From the NCBI GenBank assembly GCA_944387405.1, contig CALXET010000001.1:124001-188000 (forward strand): DNA of 64,000 bases, in the 5' to 3' direction. The translations under genes and the position numbers were made by a program. Every line of letters begins with the position of its first letter. Within the stretch, counting starts at the first letter, position 1. The notes beneath the pieces are model-generated. The model saw only the letters and a list, made by a program, of their open reading frames with translations, was not told the DNA's origin and did not search any database. Positions 27,648 through 37,800 of the stretch are shown piece after piece. Origin of the DNA: an uncultured Clostridia bacterium (lineage in GTDB: Bacteria > Bacillota > Clostridia > TANB77 > CAG-508).

Positions 27648-29744
27648 ATGAAGTGTCCAAATTGTAATGAGGAATTAGAAGAAAGCATGAAATTTTGTAC
27701 AAAATGTGGAGTAAATATTGCTGAATTCAAAATGAAACAAGAAAAGAAACTTGAAGAAGAAAAATCAAAAGCTGAAAAAGAACAAGAAAAATTAAAAGAA
27801 AAGAATAGTCAGGAAAAAATCGAGATTAAAGAAGAAAAAAGTGAACCAAAAAAAGAAACTAAAGTAGTAGATAAAAAAGAGAAAAAAGAGAAAACTAAAG
27901 ATAATAAAAAAGATAGTAAAAAAGAATCAAGTGAGAATAAACGTGATGACTCTAAAAAAGAGGAAAAGTCAAAAAAGAAAAGCTCTAAGAAAAAAATAGT
28001 AATAATTATTATAATTATATTATTGTTAGCTGGAGCAGGATTTGGAGCTTGGTGGTATTTTAGTGACACTAGTACAAATGAAGAAGAGATTAAACTCGAG
28101 TGGGGAGATCTATATCTTCAAGTATTGAATGATACAGATAAATTAGAGAATATGGATAATCAAAAAATACAACTTTGTGATTTAGACAAAGATACTATAC
28201 CTGAATTGATTATTTATGGTGTTAAAAATGCAAGTGAATATATAGCTAATATTTATAAAATAAATGATGAAAATAAAGTAGATACAATACGTGTGTCTTT
28301 AGATAATGAATTTGATATAAAATTGTTCTATGATGGAAATAAAGGCGATTATGTATGGTATGCAGTATCTAATAAAAACGATGAAACTAAATATTATAAT
28401 TTAAACATAGAAAATGGTGAATATAAGTCAGAAGAAGTTAACTTAGTTATAGGAACAGATAGTGTAGAAATTAAAGAAAATTATAGTCAAAAAATTGATT
28501 TTGATAAAAATGCTTCTGAAGATGAAAAGAAAAATGTTTTAGATCAAGCAACTGATAAATATGTACCTACAGAAGATATGATTACAGATGAGATAAAAGC
28601 TGAAGTTGAAATAATAAAAGTTTTAGCAAATGTTAAAAGATTAGATGTTACAAAAGGATTTGTATATCCTAAAGTGTCTAAAAAAATTAATGGTAAGAAT
28701 TTTAAATTCCCAGTTATAAATATTGATTCAGAAGATGTAAAGAAAATGAATTCTGAAATTGAGAAGACATATGGTTTCTCTGAAAATATTAATTCAAATA
28801 ATTATTATAATTATATTGGAATAGAAACAGAGGAAATTTCATACTCATATGAAATAAAAGATAATATTTTATCTTTATTAGTATGGATAGGTGGAAATGA
28901 AAGTATATGGGCAGATACGTATAATGTTGATTTAAGTACTTCTACAAAAATGACAGCTGATTCATTATTAAATAAGTATGGATTTGATAAAGAAAATGTT
29001 ATTCAAAAATCTACAGATGCTGTTACAAAATATTTTGATGATATGATAAATAAAGAAAAGAAAATGACATTATGGGAAGATGTATATGGTGATAAGTATG
29101 TAAAAGAGTGGAGAGCAGAAATTAAACCATATATTGAAAAATTAAAATTATTTATAAATGAAAACAATGAATTATGTATGCTTGGAGAATTTACGCATGG
29201 TGGTGGACAATGGAGCTGCACTCAAACTGTAGTTGTAAATATATCAAAAGAATTTGAGGTAACAGAACTTTCCTTTGATAGTGGTCCTATAACTCACTAT
29301 ATAATAGATACATATATACCAAACCAACCAGATGAAGAAGAGAAAAAAGATGATGAAGAAAAAGCAGATAATGATACTGACAAGAAAGAAGAGAGTAATA
29401 CATCTTATACAGGAACTACTACTGTTAAAGAAGGAACATATAATAGAAATAAAGGAAATAACGGTAATATTAAAATAAATAATTCAAAAAAGGGTCAATT
29501 TGATTTTGATATATATTGTGAGTATATGTTGCCTGCAGGATATCCTAATATGGGAACTTTGCAAGGTACAGCTAAAGAAGTATCAAAGGGAGTTTTTGAA
29601 TATTCAGAAACAAAAGAACAGAATAAGGTACAGAATTATAAAATCACTTTTAAAGTATCTAATGGAAAAATAGAAATAGAAGAATCAGAGCCTTATTGGG
29701 GTGCTGGTCATAATGTAACTTTCAGCGGAACATTTGAAAAATAA
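27648..29744 (+). CDS. Zinc-ribbon, charged-linker membrane protein with outer domain
   Basis: An N-terminal zinc ribbon (CPNCNEELEESMKFCTKCG) is followed by about 95 residues of Lys/Glu-rich linker, likely helical. One membrane segment (about 120-140, ending GAWWYF) and a large outer region come next. The outer region has a domain near 330-545 (GKNFKFPVINID, then GGGQWSCTQTVVVN) and a separate C-terminal beta-rich unit after a charged linker. The whole is unrecognised. The ATG at 27648 has GGAGGA seven bases upstream; the TTG at 27633 overlaps that site and is rejected. Confidence 0.75.
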   Translation: MKCPNCNEELEESMKFCTKCGVNIAEFKMKQEKKLEEEKSKAEKEQEKLKEKNSQEKIEIKEEKSEPKKETKVVDKKEKKEKTKDNKKDSKKESSENKRDDSKKEEKSKKKSSKKKIVIIIIIILLLAGAGFGAWWYFSDTSTNEEEIKLEWGDLYLQVLNDTDKLENMDNQKIQLCDLDKDTIPELIIYGVKNASEYIANIYKINDENKVDTIRVSLDNEFDIKLFYDGNKGDYVWYAVSNKNDETKYYNLNIENGEYKSEEVNLVIGTDSVEIKENYSQKIDFDKNASEDEKKNVLDQATDKYVPTEDMITDEIKAEVEIIKVLANVKRLDVTKGFVYPKVSKKINGKNFKFPVINIDSEDVKKMNSEIEKTYGFSENINSNNYYNYIGIETEEISYSYEIKDNILSLLVWIGGNESIWADTYNVDLSTSTKMTADSLLNKYGFDKENVIQKSTDAVTKYFDDMINKEKKMTLWEDVYGDKYVKEWRAEIKPYIEKLKLFINENNELCMLGEFTHGGGQWSCTQTVVVNISKEFEVTELSFDSGPITHYIIDTYIPNQPDEEEKKDDEEKADNDTDKKEESNTSYTGTTTVKEGTYNRNKGNNGNIKINNSKKGQFDFDIYCEYMLPAGYPNMGTLQGTAKEVSKGVFEYSETKEQNKVQNYKITFKVSNGKIEIEESEPYWGAGHNVTFSGTFEK

Positions 29745-29823
29745 CTAAGTTTATATTTAATTATATAAAAATACTTGCTTTTAAATATAAAATTTGGTAT
29801 TATTTAAAAGCAAGCTATTTTAT

Positions 29824-29906
29824 GCCGTCGTGGCGGAATTGGCAGACGCACATGACTCAAAATCATGCGGGAAACCATGTGGGTTCGAGTCCCACCGACG
29901 GCACCA
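29824..29906 (+). tRNA. tRNA-Leu (anticodon CAA)
   Basis: The acceptor stem GCCGTCG pairs with CGACGGC, followed by A and an encoded CCA. The anticodon arm CATGA-CTCAAAA-TCATG places CAA at the anticodon. The T arm GGGTTCGAGTCCC is intact. A variable arm (GCGGGAAACCATGT) marks it as class II, as for Leu. It decodes UUG. Confidence 0.95.
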
Positions 29907-29934
29907 AAAGTATTTTAACAAATTAAATATATAA

Positions 29935-29967
29935 AAACAATCAGATAAAAAATCTGGTTGTTTTTTA
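29935..29967 (+). terminator. Terminator after tRNA-Leu
   Basis: Stem AAACAATCAGAT / ATCTGGTTGTTT with loop AAAAA, then T residues. Confidence 0.8.
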
Positions 29968-30200
29968 ATACATTCTCCAACGAGCATTGCAAGTTGTGAG
30001 GCGAGGGAGGTAGCATCAGCTGCCTCCTTTGTTTTTTTGTTTGTTTATATACTTCCGGCTATGCCGGAGGATATTTATTTTATAATAATATATTAAAGAT
30101 ACATAAATTGACAAATTTATGCTATCATGTTAAACTTTTAAAGATGAAAATTTTGTTTTAACTCAATCATCATGTAACATGCTCACCTTGTTTCAGGCGT
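29968..30200. other. Non-coding stretch at the island edge with two GC hairpins
   Basis: No gene is seen. A GGAGGTAGC-ATCA-GCTGCCTCC hairpin with a following T run near 30014-30045 looks like a terminator. A second hairpin, TCCGGC-TAT-GCCGGA, lies near 30053-30067. Both are GC-rich for this genome and lie directly downstream of a tRNA, so they may be remnants of imported DNA. Confidence 0.5.
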
Positions 30201-30218
30201 ATGCCAGGAGAAAAAAAC

Positions 30219-30557
30219 ATGAAAGGATGGAAAGCGTCACCAGTTGTTGAATACTATACGGTTAGTATAGAAGTATTTGTATTTAGTCCGATTTATGCAA
30301 AAATAGGACTAGACATTAAGAGTGCTCAGAAGTATTTTACATCTTATATAAATGCTGCGAGTACTTATGATCAAAAATCTTCATTAGAAAGAGCACGTGC
30401 ATTATTGCAATGGGCAGAGGAGTGTAAAGGAGATTTATACGATTTTTACAGTTCTCAGGACAGAGTCGTTTTCAAATTCGGATTTAATGTCTTAGACGAG
30501 ATGAAGAAGTTTTTAGAAAACATAGAAAAAGTCGTTCCTGATTTAACAAAAAAGTGA
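30219..30557 (+). CDS. Small accessory protein, unknown
   Basis: 112 residues of unrecognised family, mostly amphipathic helix in the second half (SLERARALLQWAEECKGDLY), with no membrane segment. The ATG at 30219 follows AGGAG at eight bases; an ATG at 30201 overlaps that site. Base use is more GC-rich than neighbours (GTC, ACG, GAC codons), and it lies between a tRNA and other atypical genes. I infer it was acquired by transfer. Confidence 0.6.
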   Translation: MKGWKASPVVEYYTVSIEVFVFSPIYAKIGLDIKSAQKYFTSYINAASTYDQKSSLERARALLQWAEECKGDLYDFYSSQDRVVFKFGFNVLDEMKKFLENIEKVVPDLTKK

Positions 30558-30573
30558 ATAACCATCTAAAAAA

Positions 30574-30612
30574 GCCACCACGTGCATTTGCATGAGGTGG
30601 CAAAAACTTTTT
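30574..30612 (+). terminator. Terminator after the small accessory gene
   Basis: Stem GCCACC / GGTGGC (30574-30579 with 30596-30601) with partly paired inner bases, then AAAAACTTTTT. Confidence 0.65.
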
Positions 30613-30653
30613 ATAAATAATTTTATTTTAACAATTCACTTTTATCTAATCTT

Positions 30654-30862
30654 ATGATTTTAGAAATTGAAAATGGTAATTATACTTTTTATATGACGCA
30701 AAAAATTTATAATTATAAAATAATATAAAAGTAGAGAATCTGGGTAAAGAAACTTTAGAAGAACAAAAAGATACTTCTTTTTTAGATAGTATAGAAAAAG
30801 AACAATCAAGACAAGAAATGGATATTACAAAACAAAGAAATTGTAATGATAATTCTAAATAA
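30654..30862 (+). pseudogene. Decayed coding remnant
   Basis: A 24-codon reading (ATG 30654 to TAA 30728) and a second open stretch (NLGKETLEEQKD to a TAA near 30862) have host-like composition but no complete gene. They look like the broken tail of a native Glu/Lys-rich protein at the boundary of the island. The original family is not recognisable. Confidence 0.4.
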
Positions 30863-30945
30863 TATTTTTTAAATCAAGATAATATAAAATATAAAAAACG
30901 GACGATTTTTTAGAATATAAATCTTCCGTTTTTTCTTTTTGCAAA

Positions 30946-31392
30946 TCATCGTGTAGGTAAGTTTCGCCACCATAATAAGCATTCCTCCGGAGCTGCGACG
31001 TAAGTCCAAACACCACCATTTTTATGTGGGATTGCTGGAAGTAATTCTGTTTTTCCTGAATGTCTCTCAGATATACCTCTTTCTAAGTAGATGATTAATC
31101 TTGGCGTAGATGGAATATTTTCTCCATTTTGATTGGGACCTTCGTAAGATGGAACAAGCCCATCTTCATTAACTGTCCAAATAGGGAGAGGCATCCATCT
31201 GAACGTTCTTACACCTTCTACTGTTCCATCAGGATTTTTTGACCAGATACGTTTATTATATTGCATCTTTATTTGCCGTTTTTCAGCACATTGTGCACAT
31301 ATAAACGGATCAGAATCTCCATAGGGGCGCCATAGCTTAACACCCTTTTTACCACAAATGTAGCATTTGTAATCTCTTTTTTCAGCATACAT
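30946..31392 (-). CDS. Small zinc-ribbon accessory protein
   Basis: 148 residues starting MYAEKRDYKCYICGKKG. Two CxxC pairs (CYIC, CAQC) make a zinc ribbon, followed by a Trp/Pro-rich part (FRWMPLPIWTVNEDG) of unknown function. The ATG at 31392 lies seven bases after GGAGGG; an ATG at 31398 is too close to it. It uses CGG (31276-31278) as an ordinary Arg codon in EKRQIK, where a +1 shift would stop the protein two residues later. Codon use is foreign to the host. Confidence 0.65.
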   Translation of the reverse strand: MYAEKRDYKCYICGKKGVKLWRPYGDSDPFICAQCAEKRQIKMQYNKRIWSKNPDGTVEGVRTFRWMPLPIWTVNEDGLVPSYEGPNQNGENIPSTPRLIIYLERGISERHSGKTELLPAIPHKNGGVWTYVAAPEECLLWWRNLPTR

Positions 31393-31455
31393 ACCCATAC
31401 CCTCCTGCCAACAGGCAAAGTAGTTAATAAGTTACATTGCATTTGCACTGCATGA

Positions 31456-31485
31456 ATTATAGCACAAAATTTATAATTATTGCAA
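31456..31485 (-). promoter_or_regulatory. Promoter of the zinc-ribbon accessory gene
   Basis: On the minus strand: TTGCAA, 18-base spacer, TATAAT, followed by about 60 bases to the gene. Confidence 0.6.
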
Positions 31486-31593
31486 ATAAAGTAATATTTT
31501 TTGTTTTAATAAATAAAAAGCGGACATATCCGCTTTTAGTGGTTGTCCGCATTTGAATTTAATCTAGAAGACTAGATTGTTTGTAATAATTAT

Positions 31594-32571
31594 TTAGAGA
31601 GAAGATAACATATCATGCAAGTATTCAATTGTCATTCCGCTTGCTGTTGACAGTTTACCTTCTGCAAGATGAAGAAATGGTGTTTCGGTTAAGTTTATGC
31701 CAGCACATTTAGCAAGAGGATTTTGAGTCTTTAAGTACTCTTCGAGTTCCTCGTCAGAGACTTCAGCAAGTTCCATTCTTGCAATGTCAGTTTCACATAT
31801 TACTTTGCGTGGCAGATTATGATCTGCATAGATTACAGTGTTTCCTGTATATGCAAATACGTCATCTCTGCCCATCATAGACTTGATAACATCTCTTGCT
31901 TCAGCTATGGTTTTAGGTTTACCATACATTACACCATCAAAGAAAATGTTCTGGTCTGCTGAAACGATGATTCTAGGACCTCTGTCAGATGTTTCTTTGA
32001 AAACTTTCATTGCTTTCCTTAAGGAAATTTCTGCGAGTTGATCTTCATAGCATTTTGATGGGTCAGGTGTTTCATCAGCATTGCTGGCACGGACCACAAA
32101 TGGAAGATTACTATCCACCAGCATTTTTTTTCTTATTGCTGATTTTGAAGCCAAAATAATAGTAGGTAACTTGCCAATCTTTTTGAATTCTTCTGTTAAA
32201 TCTGAAGGTTTATCGTAAAAGATAATTTTTGATGAAACATCTCTCATTGTAGAAGAGATATCACTTCCAGTTTTGGCAATAACATAAATTGGTATGCCTA
32301 GTTTAGCAGCATATCCTGCGCCGATACCTAAACCAACACCTTTTTCTGAAAACTCAACGATTAGCAGATCACATTTTTCCATTGCTGGAAAAGCATAGTC
32401 ACGCATAAGGTTAGCTCCTTTTGGAAGTTTTACCTCACCGTATTTTTCAACGTCACGGACCATTACTACATTGTCGATATCGGCTTTTTTAAGAGCCGCT
32501 GTTATTTCATCGACTTTCCTTTTGTCTTCTTCTCCTTCGTGAAACTTGAGTGACATGAATGCAAGCTTCAT
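31594..32571 (-). CDS. Fusion: deoxyribosyltransferase-like domain + Maf-type nucleotide pyrophosphatase
   Basis: Residues 1-130 resemble the nucleoside 2-deoxyribosyltransferase/DUF4406 Rossmann-like fold: AFMSLKF start, MEKCDLLIVEFSEKGVGLGIGAGYAAKLG, the usual CDxxIAxxxxxS...E-type active-site region. Residues 135-325 are a Maf domain: IILASKSAIRKKML, NADETPD, SADQNIFFDG, YGKPKT and a GxNLTETPF C-terminus. Maf proteins hydrolyse nucleoside triphosphates, often non-canonical ones. I infer a nucleotide-sanitising or nucleotide-metabolising fusion. The start ATG follows AAAGGAAG. Codon use is atypical. Confidence 0.75.
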   Translation of the reverse strand: MKLAFMSLKFHEGEEDKRKVDEITAALKKADIDNVVMVRDVEKYGEVKLPKGANLMRDYAFPAMEKCDLLIVEFSEKGVGLGIGAGYAAKLGIPIYVIAKTGSDISSTMRDVSSKIIFYDKPSDLTEEFKKIGKLPTIILASKSAIRKKMLVDSNLPFVVRASNADETPDPSKCYEDQLAEISLRKAMKVFKETSDRGPRIIVSADQNIFFDGVMYGKPKTIAEARDVIKSMMGRDDVFAYTGNTVIYADHNLPRKVICETDIARMELAEVSDEELEEYLKTQNPLAKCAGINLTETPFLHLAEGKLSTASGMTIEYLHDMLSSL

Positions 32572-32757
32572 ATTATTACTTCCTTTCTTATTTTATTACA
32601 TATATAAATATGTTATTTGTGATAATATCACGTGTGTAGTTTTTTGTAAATAAAAATGATTAAATTTATATATTTATAGAAAATAAGTTTTTTTAAATTG
32701 ATTTTAATAATAAAATATGTTTTAATTATATTAAATAAAAGTAAAGGGGAGATGAAT

Positions 32758-33312
32758 ATGAAGTTATTAGTAGTTTCAGATATTCATGGTTCATCATATT
32801 ATGCAAAGAAGATTGATGAAATTATAAAAAAGGAAAAGCCTAAAGGAATTATTCTTCTTGGCGATTTATATTATCATGGACCTAGAAATCCGCTTACAAA
32901 AGAATATAACCCACAAGAAGTTGCAAATATATTAAATAAGTACAAAGAAAAAATTTTAGCTGTTAAAGGTAATTGCGATGCTGAAGTTGATCAAATGATT
33001 TCAGATTTTAGGTTAGAAAATAATATTACATTATCAGCTGATGGACTAAATATGTATTTTACTCACGGACATAAAATTAATATAGATAAAATGCCAAAAG
33101 ATTATAAAGATTTAGACTTATTATGTTATGGACATTTTCATGAAAGTTTTATTAAAGAAAAAGATGGAGTTTTATGTGTAAATCCAGGTTCAATTTCTCT
33201 TCCAAAGGGTGATAGTACAAATAGTTATGCTTTAATAGATGACAGAACTGTATATATTAAAGATGTTAATGGAAATGTTTTAGAACAAGCTCAAATAAAA
33301 AAACACAAATAA
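32758..33312 (+). CDS. YfcE-type metallophosphodiesterase
   Basis: 184 residues with all five metal motifs of the calcineurin-like fold: SDIHG, GDLYYHG, KGNCD, THGH and GHFH. YfcE enzymes hydrolyse phosphodiesters with Mn; the physiological substrate is unknown. The ATG at 32758 lies seven bases after AAAGGGGA; the ATG at 32752 is too close. Native base composition resumes here, so this marks the right border of the island. Confidence 0.9.
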   Translation: MKLLVVSDIHGSSYYAKKIDEIIKKEKPKGIILLGDLYYHGPRNPLTKEYNPQEVANILNKYKEKILAVKGNCDAEVDQMISDFRLENNITLSADGLNMYFTHGHKINIDKMPKDYKDLDLLCYGHFHESFIKEKDGVLCVNPGSISLPKGDSTNSYALIDDRTVYIKDVNGNVLEQAQIKKHK

Positions 33313-33356
33313 AAATATATTGATAATATATTTTTATAAATTATATTTAGATTTTT

Positions 33357-33406
33357 AAAAGTTAAGATATAGTAGATTAATTACATACTTTATCTTAACT
33401 TTTTCT
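33357..33406 (+). terminator. Terminator after the YfcE gene
   Basis: AAAGTTAAGATA pairs with TATCTTAACTTT across an AT-rich loop, then TTTTC. Confidence 0.7.
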
Positions 33407-33476
33407 TTATTTTTTATTTTTAATATGATAAAATAATTATGAAAATTATAGCAAAAAGACAAAAGGAGTATTTATA

Positions 33477-34004
33477 ATGAAAAAGAAGGTAGAACTATAT
33501 AGAAACGAGAAGAAAGCAGGATATTTTTATATTATTCCAGTAGAAAGAAATTCAGTTTCATATTTTGCTGAACAACATAATGAAGTAGAAGGACTTCGTG
33601 AATATAGTGTATCTATTGATGAAAAAGAAGCGATTGATTATTTGTATTACTTTTTAATAAAATTTTTTGATGATGAACTTATAGAAAATAAGATTAAAAT
33701 GGGAAATGTTAGCTATAAAGATAAGACAAGTTTTGAATGGAATGGAAAAGATAATTTTTATACTATAGATAGTATTAGACTTATGAAAGATAGTATTAAT
33801 GAGGTAATAAGTCTATTACAAAATGATTATGATAACTTTGATTTAGATGAATATAAAAAAATGACTTTTGAGAAAATCTCAGAAGACGAATTTAAAGAAA
33901 ATAAAAGTGAGATAATATCATTTTATAATAAAATATGTGATTATTTTGACTTACTTTTTGATTTAGAAGATGATAAATACATTATTTCTTTTAGTATTTT
34001 GTAA
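33477..34004 (+). CDS. Acidic soluble protein, unknown
   Basis: 175 residues with no membrane segment or known motif, strongly acidic and rich in Tyr/Phe/Asp. The pattern suggests an alpha/beta N-terminal half (KVELYRNEKKAGYFYIIP) and a helical C-terminal half. AAAAGGAG precedes the ATG. It stands alone between a terminator and an ABC transporter. Confidence 0.6.
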   Translation: MKKKVELYRNEKKAGYFYIIPVERNSVSYFAEQHNEVEGLREYSVSIDEKEAIDYLYYFLIKFFDDELIENKIKMGNVSYKDKTSFEWNGKDNFYTIDSIRLMKDSINEVISLLQNDYDNFDLDEYKKMTFEKISEDEFKENKSEIISFYNKICDYFDLLFDLEDDKYIISFSIL

Positions 34005-34122
34005 ATTTTAATATTAATTTAATATTTTTTGTATATAAGTATCTTAAAATAGTTTATTAATCATATGATTTTTCTTAAATAAATTTGATAATTATTTATT
34101 TTATATAAAGAGGTATACTGTT

Positions 34123-34824
34123 ATGGCGTATATTGAATTTAGAAATGTAAGTAAAGAATATAAGATGGGCGAAGTTACGATTAAAGCTTTGAATAATGCT
34201 AGCTTCGAAATAGATAAAGGAGAGCTTGTTGTAATTGTTGGTCCAAGTGGCGCTGGTAAAACTACAGCACTTAATATTTTAGGAGGTATGGATACAGTAA
34301 CTTCTGGGAAAGTTTATGTAGATGGAAAAAATGTATCAAATTTAAAAGGAAAAGATATTATTAAATATAGAAGAGATGATATCGGATTTGTATTTCAATT
34401 TTATAATTTGATTCAAAATCTTACTGCTAGAGAAAATGTCGAACTTGCAACACAAATTTGCAGAGATAGCTTAGATGTTGATAAAGTTTTAGCTGAAGTT
34501 GGACTAAAAGATAGAAAAAGCAATTTTCCATCACAACTATCAGGTGGAGAGCAACAGAGAGTTGCTATTGCAAGAGCTATTGCTAAAAATCCCAAATTAC
34601 TTCTTTGTGATGAACCAACAGGAGCTTTAGATTATAAAACAGGTAAACAGATTTTAAAATTGTTACAAAACACATGTAAAAATGATAATATAACAGTTAT
34701 TATAATTACTCATAATAGTGCAATTGCACCAATGGCAAACAAGATAATTCAATTTAAAAATGGAAAAGCGGAAAATATTATTGTAAATAAGGAACCTAAG
34801 TCAATAGATGATATTGAATGGTAG
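34123..34824 (+). CDS. ABC transporter ATP-binding protein (LolD/MacB type)
   Basis: 233 residues. Walker [10 protein letters not shown]-loop FVFQFYNLI, signature LSGGEQQR, Walker [13 protein letters not shown] and the H-loop IIITHN are all present. The signature and length fit the MacB/LolD/FtsE branch that partners FtsX-fold permeases, and the next gene encodes one. The permease start lies just beyond the stop, so the pair is translationally coupled. Confidence 0.93.
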   Translation: MAYIEFRNVSKEYKMGEVTIKALNNASFEIDKGELVVIVGPSGAGKTTALNILGGMDTVTSGKVYVDGKNVSNLKGKDIIKYRRDDIGFVFQFYNLIQNLTARENVELATQICRDSLDVDKVLAEVGLKDRKSNFPSQLSGGEQQRVAIARAIAKNPKLLLCDEPTGALDYKTGKQILKLLQNTCKNDNITVIIITHNSAIAPMANKIIQFKNGKAENIIVNKEPKSIDDIEW

Positions 34825-34832
34825 GTGATATT

Positions 34833-37800
34833 ATGAGAAGGTATAAGCATAAAAAGAAAAAACATAACATCTTATTTAAATATTCTATGAAAGAGATATT
34901 AGTAAATAGAAAAAGATTTATTTCTATTTTACTAATGGCTCTTCTTGGAGTCGGCTTTTTTGCAGGACTAGTATCTTCTGGGCCAGACATGAGAGACAGT
35001 TTAGATAAATTTTTAGATGATACTAATACATATGATATTAATATTGTATCAACACTTGGACTAACTGATGACGATATTAATGAAATAAAGAAAATAAATA
35101 ATACAGAGAATGTTTATGGTATATATAGTAAAGATATAAGTTTTAAGACAGATGATAAGGAATTTGTATTTAAAGCGATAGAATATTCAGACAAGATTAA
35201 CACTCCAGTACTTATTGATGGAAAACTACCAAGAGAGAATAATGAATGTGTAGTAGAACAAGATTTTTTGATAGATTCAGGATTTAAAATAGGTGATACG
35301 ATTTATACTGAAGATGATGAAGAATTAAAGTCTAATTCTTTTAAAATAGTGGGAAGTGTAAAAAGTCCAATATACATATCAATGGAAAGAGGTACAACAT
35401 CATTAGGTGATGGTACAATTGATTATTATTTATATTTAAATAAAGATGTTTTTGATATGGATTATTATCCTAATATTTATTTAAATGTAAAAAATGCTAA
35501 ATCTGAAATTATTACTACTAATAAATACGATAATTTAATAGAAAATGTTTATCTTGATATAGAAAAAATCAAAGAAAATAGAGAAGATTATAGATATAAA
35601 GAGATTAAAAATAAAGCAGATAAAGAATTACAAAAAAATGAAGAGGATTTTGAAAAAGCAAAAAAAGATGGAGAAGAGGAGTTAAAAAAAGCAAAAGATA
35701 AAATTGAAAAATCTGAAAAAGAAATTAAAGAGGCTGAAAAAGAATTAGAATCTGGAAAAGCTACTTCAAAAAAGGAAATATCAAATGCTTTATCAGAGAT
35801 TTCTGCATCTGAAAAGAAATTAGAAAAAAGCGAAAAACAATATAAAGATGGTTTAGATGAATACAATAAAGGAGTAAAAGAATTTAAAGAAAATAAATCT
35901 GAATTACAATCTACATTAAATGTTTTAAATGATAATTTAAGTAAGTTAAAAACTGTAAAAGATGAGATTCAAAAACAGATTTCTATAATAGAAGATGAAA
36001 TACAATCAGGAAATATAGAAAATCAGGATAAACTTGTTTTGCTAAATTCTCAACTTTCTGATTTAAATTTTAATATTAAAGAAATTGAAAATAATAAAAA
36101 TAAAATTAATAACGAATTAATATCAGCAGAGAAAAAATTAAATAGTACTAAAAAGACATTAGATAATGCTAAAAAAGAAATTGATAATGGTTATAAAGAA
36201 ATAGAAAAAGGAAAAAAAGAATTAGATTCTAAGCAAGCTAGCTTAAATAATGAATTTAAAGAAGCGGAAAAGAAAATAGATGATGGTAAGAAAGAATTAG
36301 AAGAAGCTAAAGAAACGCTTAAAAAAGAAGAGAAAAAATTTAATGAAGAAATTTCTGATGCAGAAAAAGAAATAGAAGATGCAAAAGAAGACATTGAATC
36401 TATAAAAGAAGCAAAGTGGTATATTTTCAATAGAGAAGATGATACTGGATTTTCAAGCTTTTATGATTCAATTAAAAGTATGGACAATATTGCAACATTA
36501 TTTCCAATTATATTTTATTTAGTTGCAATTCTTATTAGTTCAACTTCGATGTCAAGAATGGTTGAAGAAGAAAGAGGAGAAATTGGAACACTTAAAGCTT
36601 TAGGATATAGTAATTTTAGGATAATAAATAAATATATTGCGTATAGCTTATTATCTACGATTTTAGGTGGAATTATTGGAATGCTTATAGGATTTGTATT
36701 AATACCTATAGTAGTTTGGGAAAATTATAGTATTATATATTATCTTCCAGAATTTTATCCAAAATTAAGATTTTCTTACGGAATACTTGGAACGATAATT
36801 GCAGTGATTTGCATAACAGGATCAACGATACATAGTGCACTAAAAGAATTAAAAGATGTGCCTAGTGTTCTTATGAGGCCTAAATCTCCTAAAATGGGTA
36901 AAAAAGTTATCCTTGAGAGAATACCTTTTATCTGGAAAAGATTAAACTTTTCTGCTAAAACAACAATTCGAAACGTGTTTAGATACAAGAAAAGAGCTTT
37001 GATGACGATTATAGGTATTTCTGGATGTACAGCATTAATTCTTGCTGGATTTGGACTTAGAGATTCTATAAGAGATATTGCAGAGTATCAATATGGAAGA
37101 GTTTTTGATTATGACATTGTAGCTTCTTTGAATAAAGAAGATAATGAACTTATATCATCAATAAAAAATAATGAAATGATAGAAAGTGTCGCATCAGCTA
37201 ATTCTTTATCAGGAACTATTTCTTTAAATGGACTTAAAAGAGATGCAAGTATTATTGTGATTGCTAATAAAGATGACTTTAAAAATGTTGCTAATTTAAG
37301 AGATGTAGAGACTAAAAATATGATAGATATTTCAGACGAAGGAGTATTAATAAGTGATAAACTTGCTTCTTTATTAGATATTGAAAAAGGAGATAAAGTT
37401 ACTATAACAGATTCAGATAATAATGAGTATGAGTATAAAGTTTCTGGTGTAGTTGAAAATTATATAGGACACTATGTATATATTAGTAAAGATTTATTTA
37501 AATCTAAAGGAAATGACTTTAATATAAATACATTATTTATTAAATATAAAGACGGTGATGTTGATAAAAATAGTTTTGAGGAGGAAATTCTTGAAAATAA
37601 TAGTATAACATCAATTACAGTAATTGAAAATTCATTAGAACATGTAAGAGATTTATTAAGATCACTTGATTTAGTTGTTATGATTTTAATTGTATCTTCA
37701 GCACTTCTTGCATTTGTTGTATTATATAATTTAGCAAATGTAAATATAAGTGAGAGAGTAAGAGAAATTGCAACACTTAAAGTTTTAGGATTTTATGATA

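Noticed and set aside
29972..32640. Prophage or integrative element with att sites
   Set aside because: No integrase, no phage genes and no visible repeat of the tRNA-Leu 3' end.
35588..36430. Minus-strand Ser/Phe-rich ORFs opposite the coiled coil
   Set aside because: They are mirror images of Lys/Glu/Ser-rich coding sequence with no start signals.
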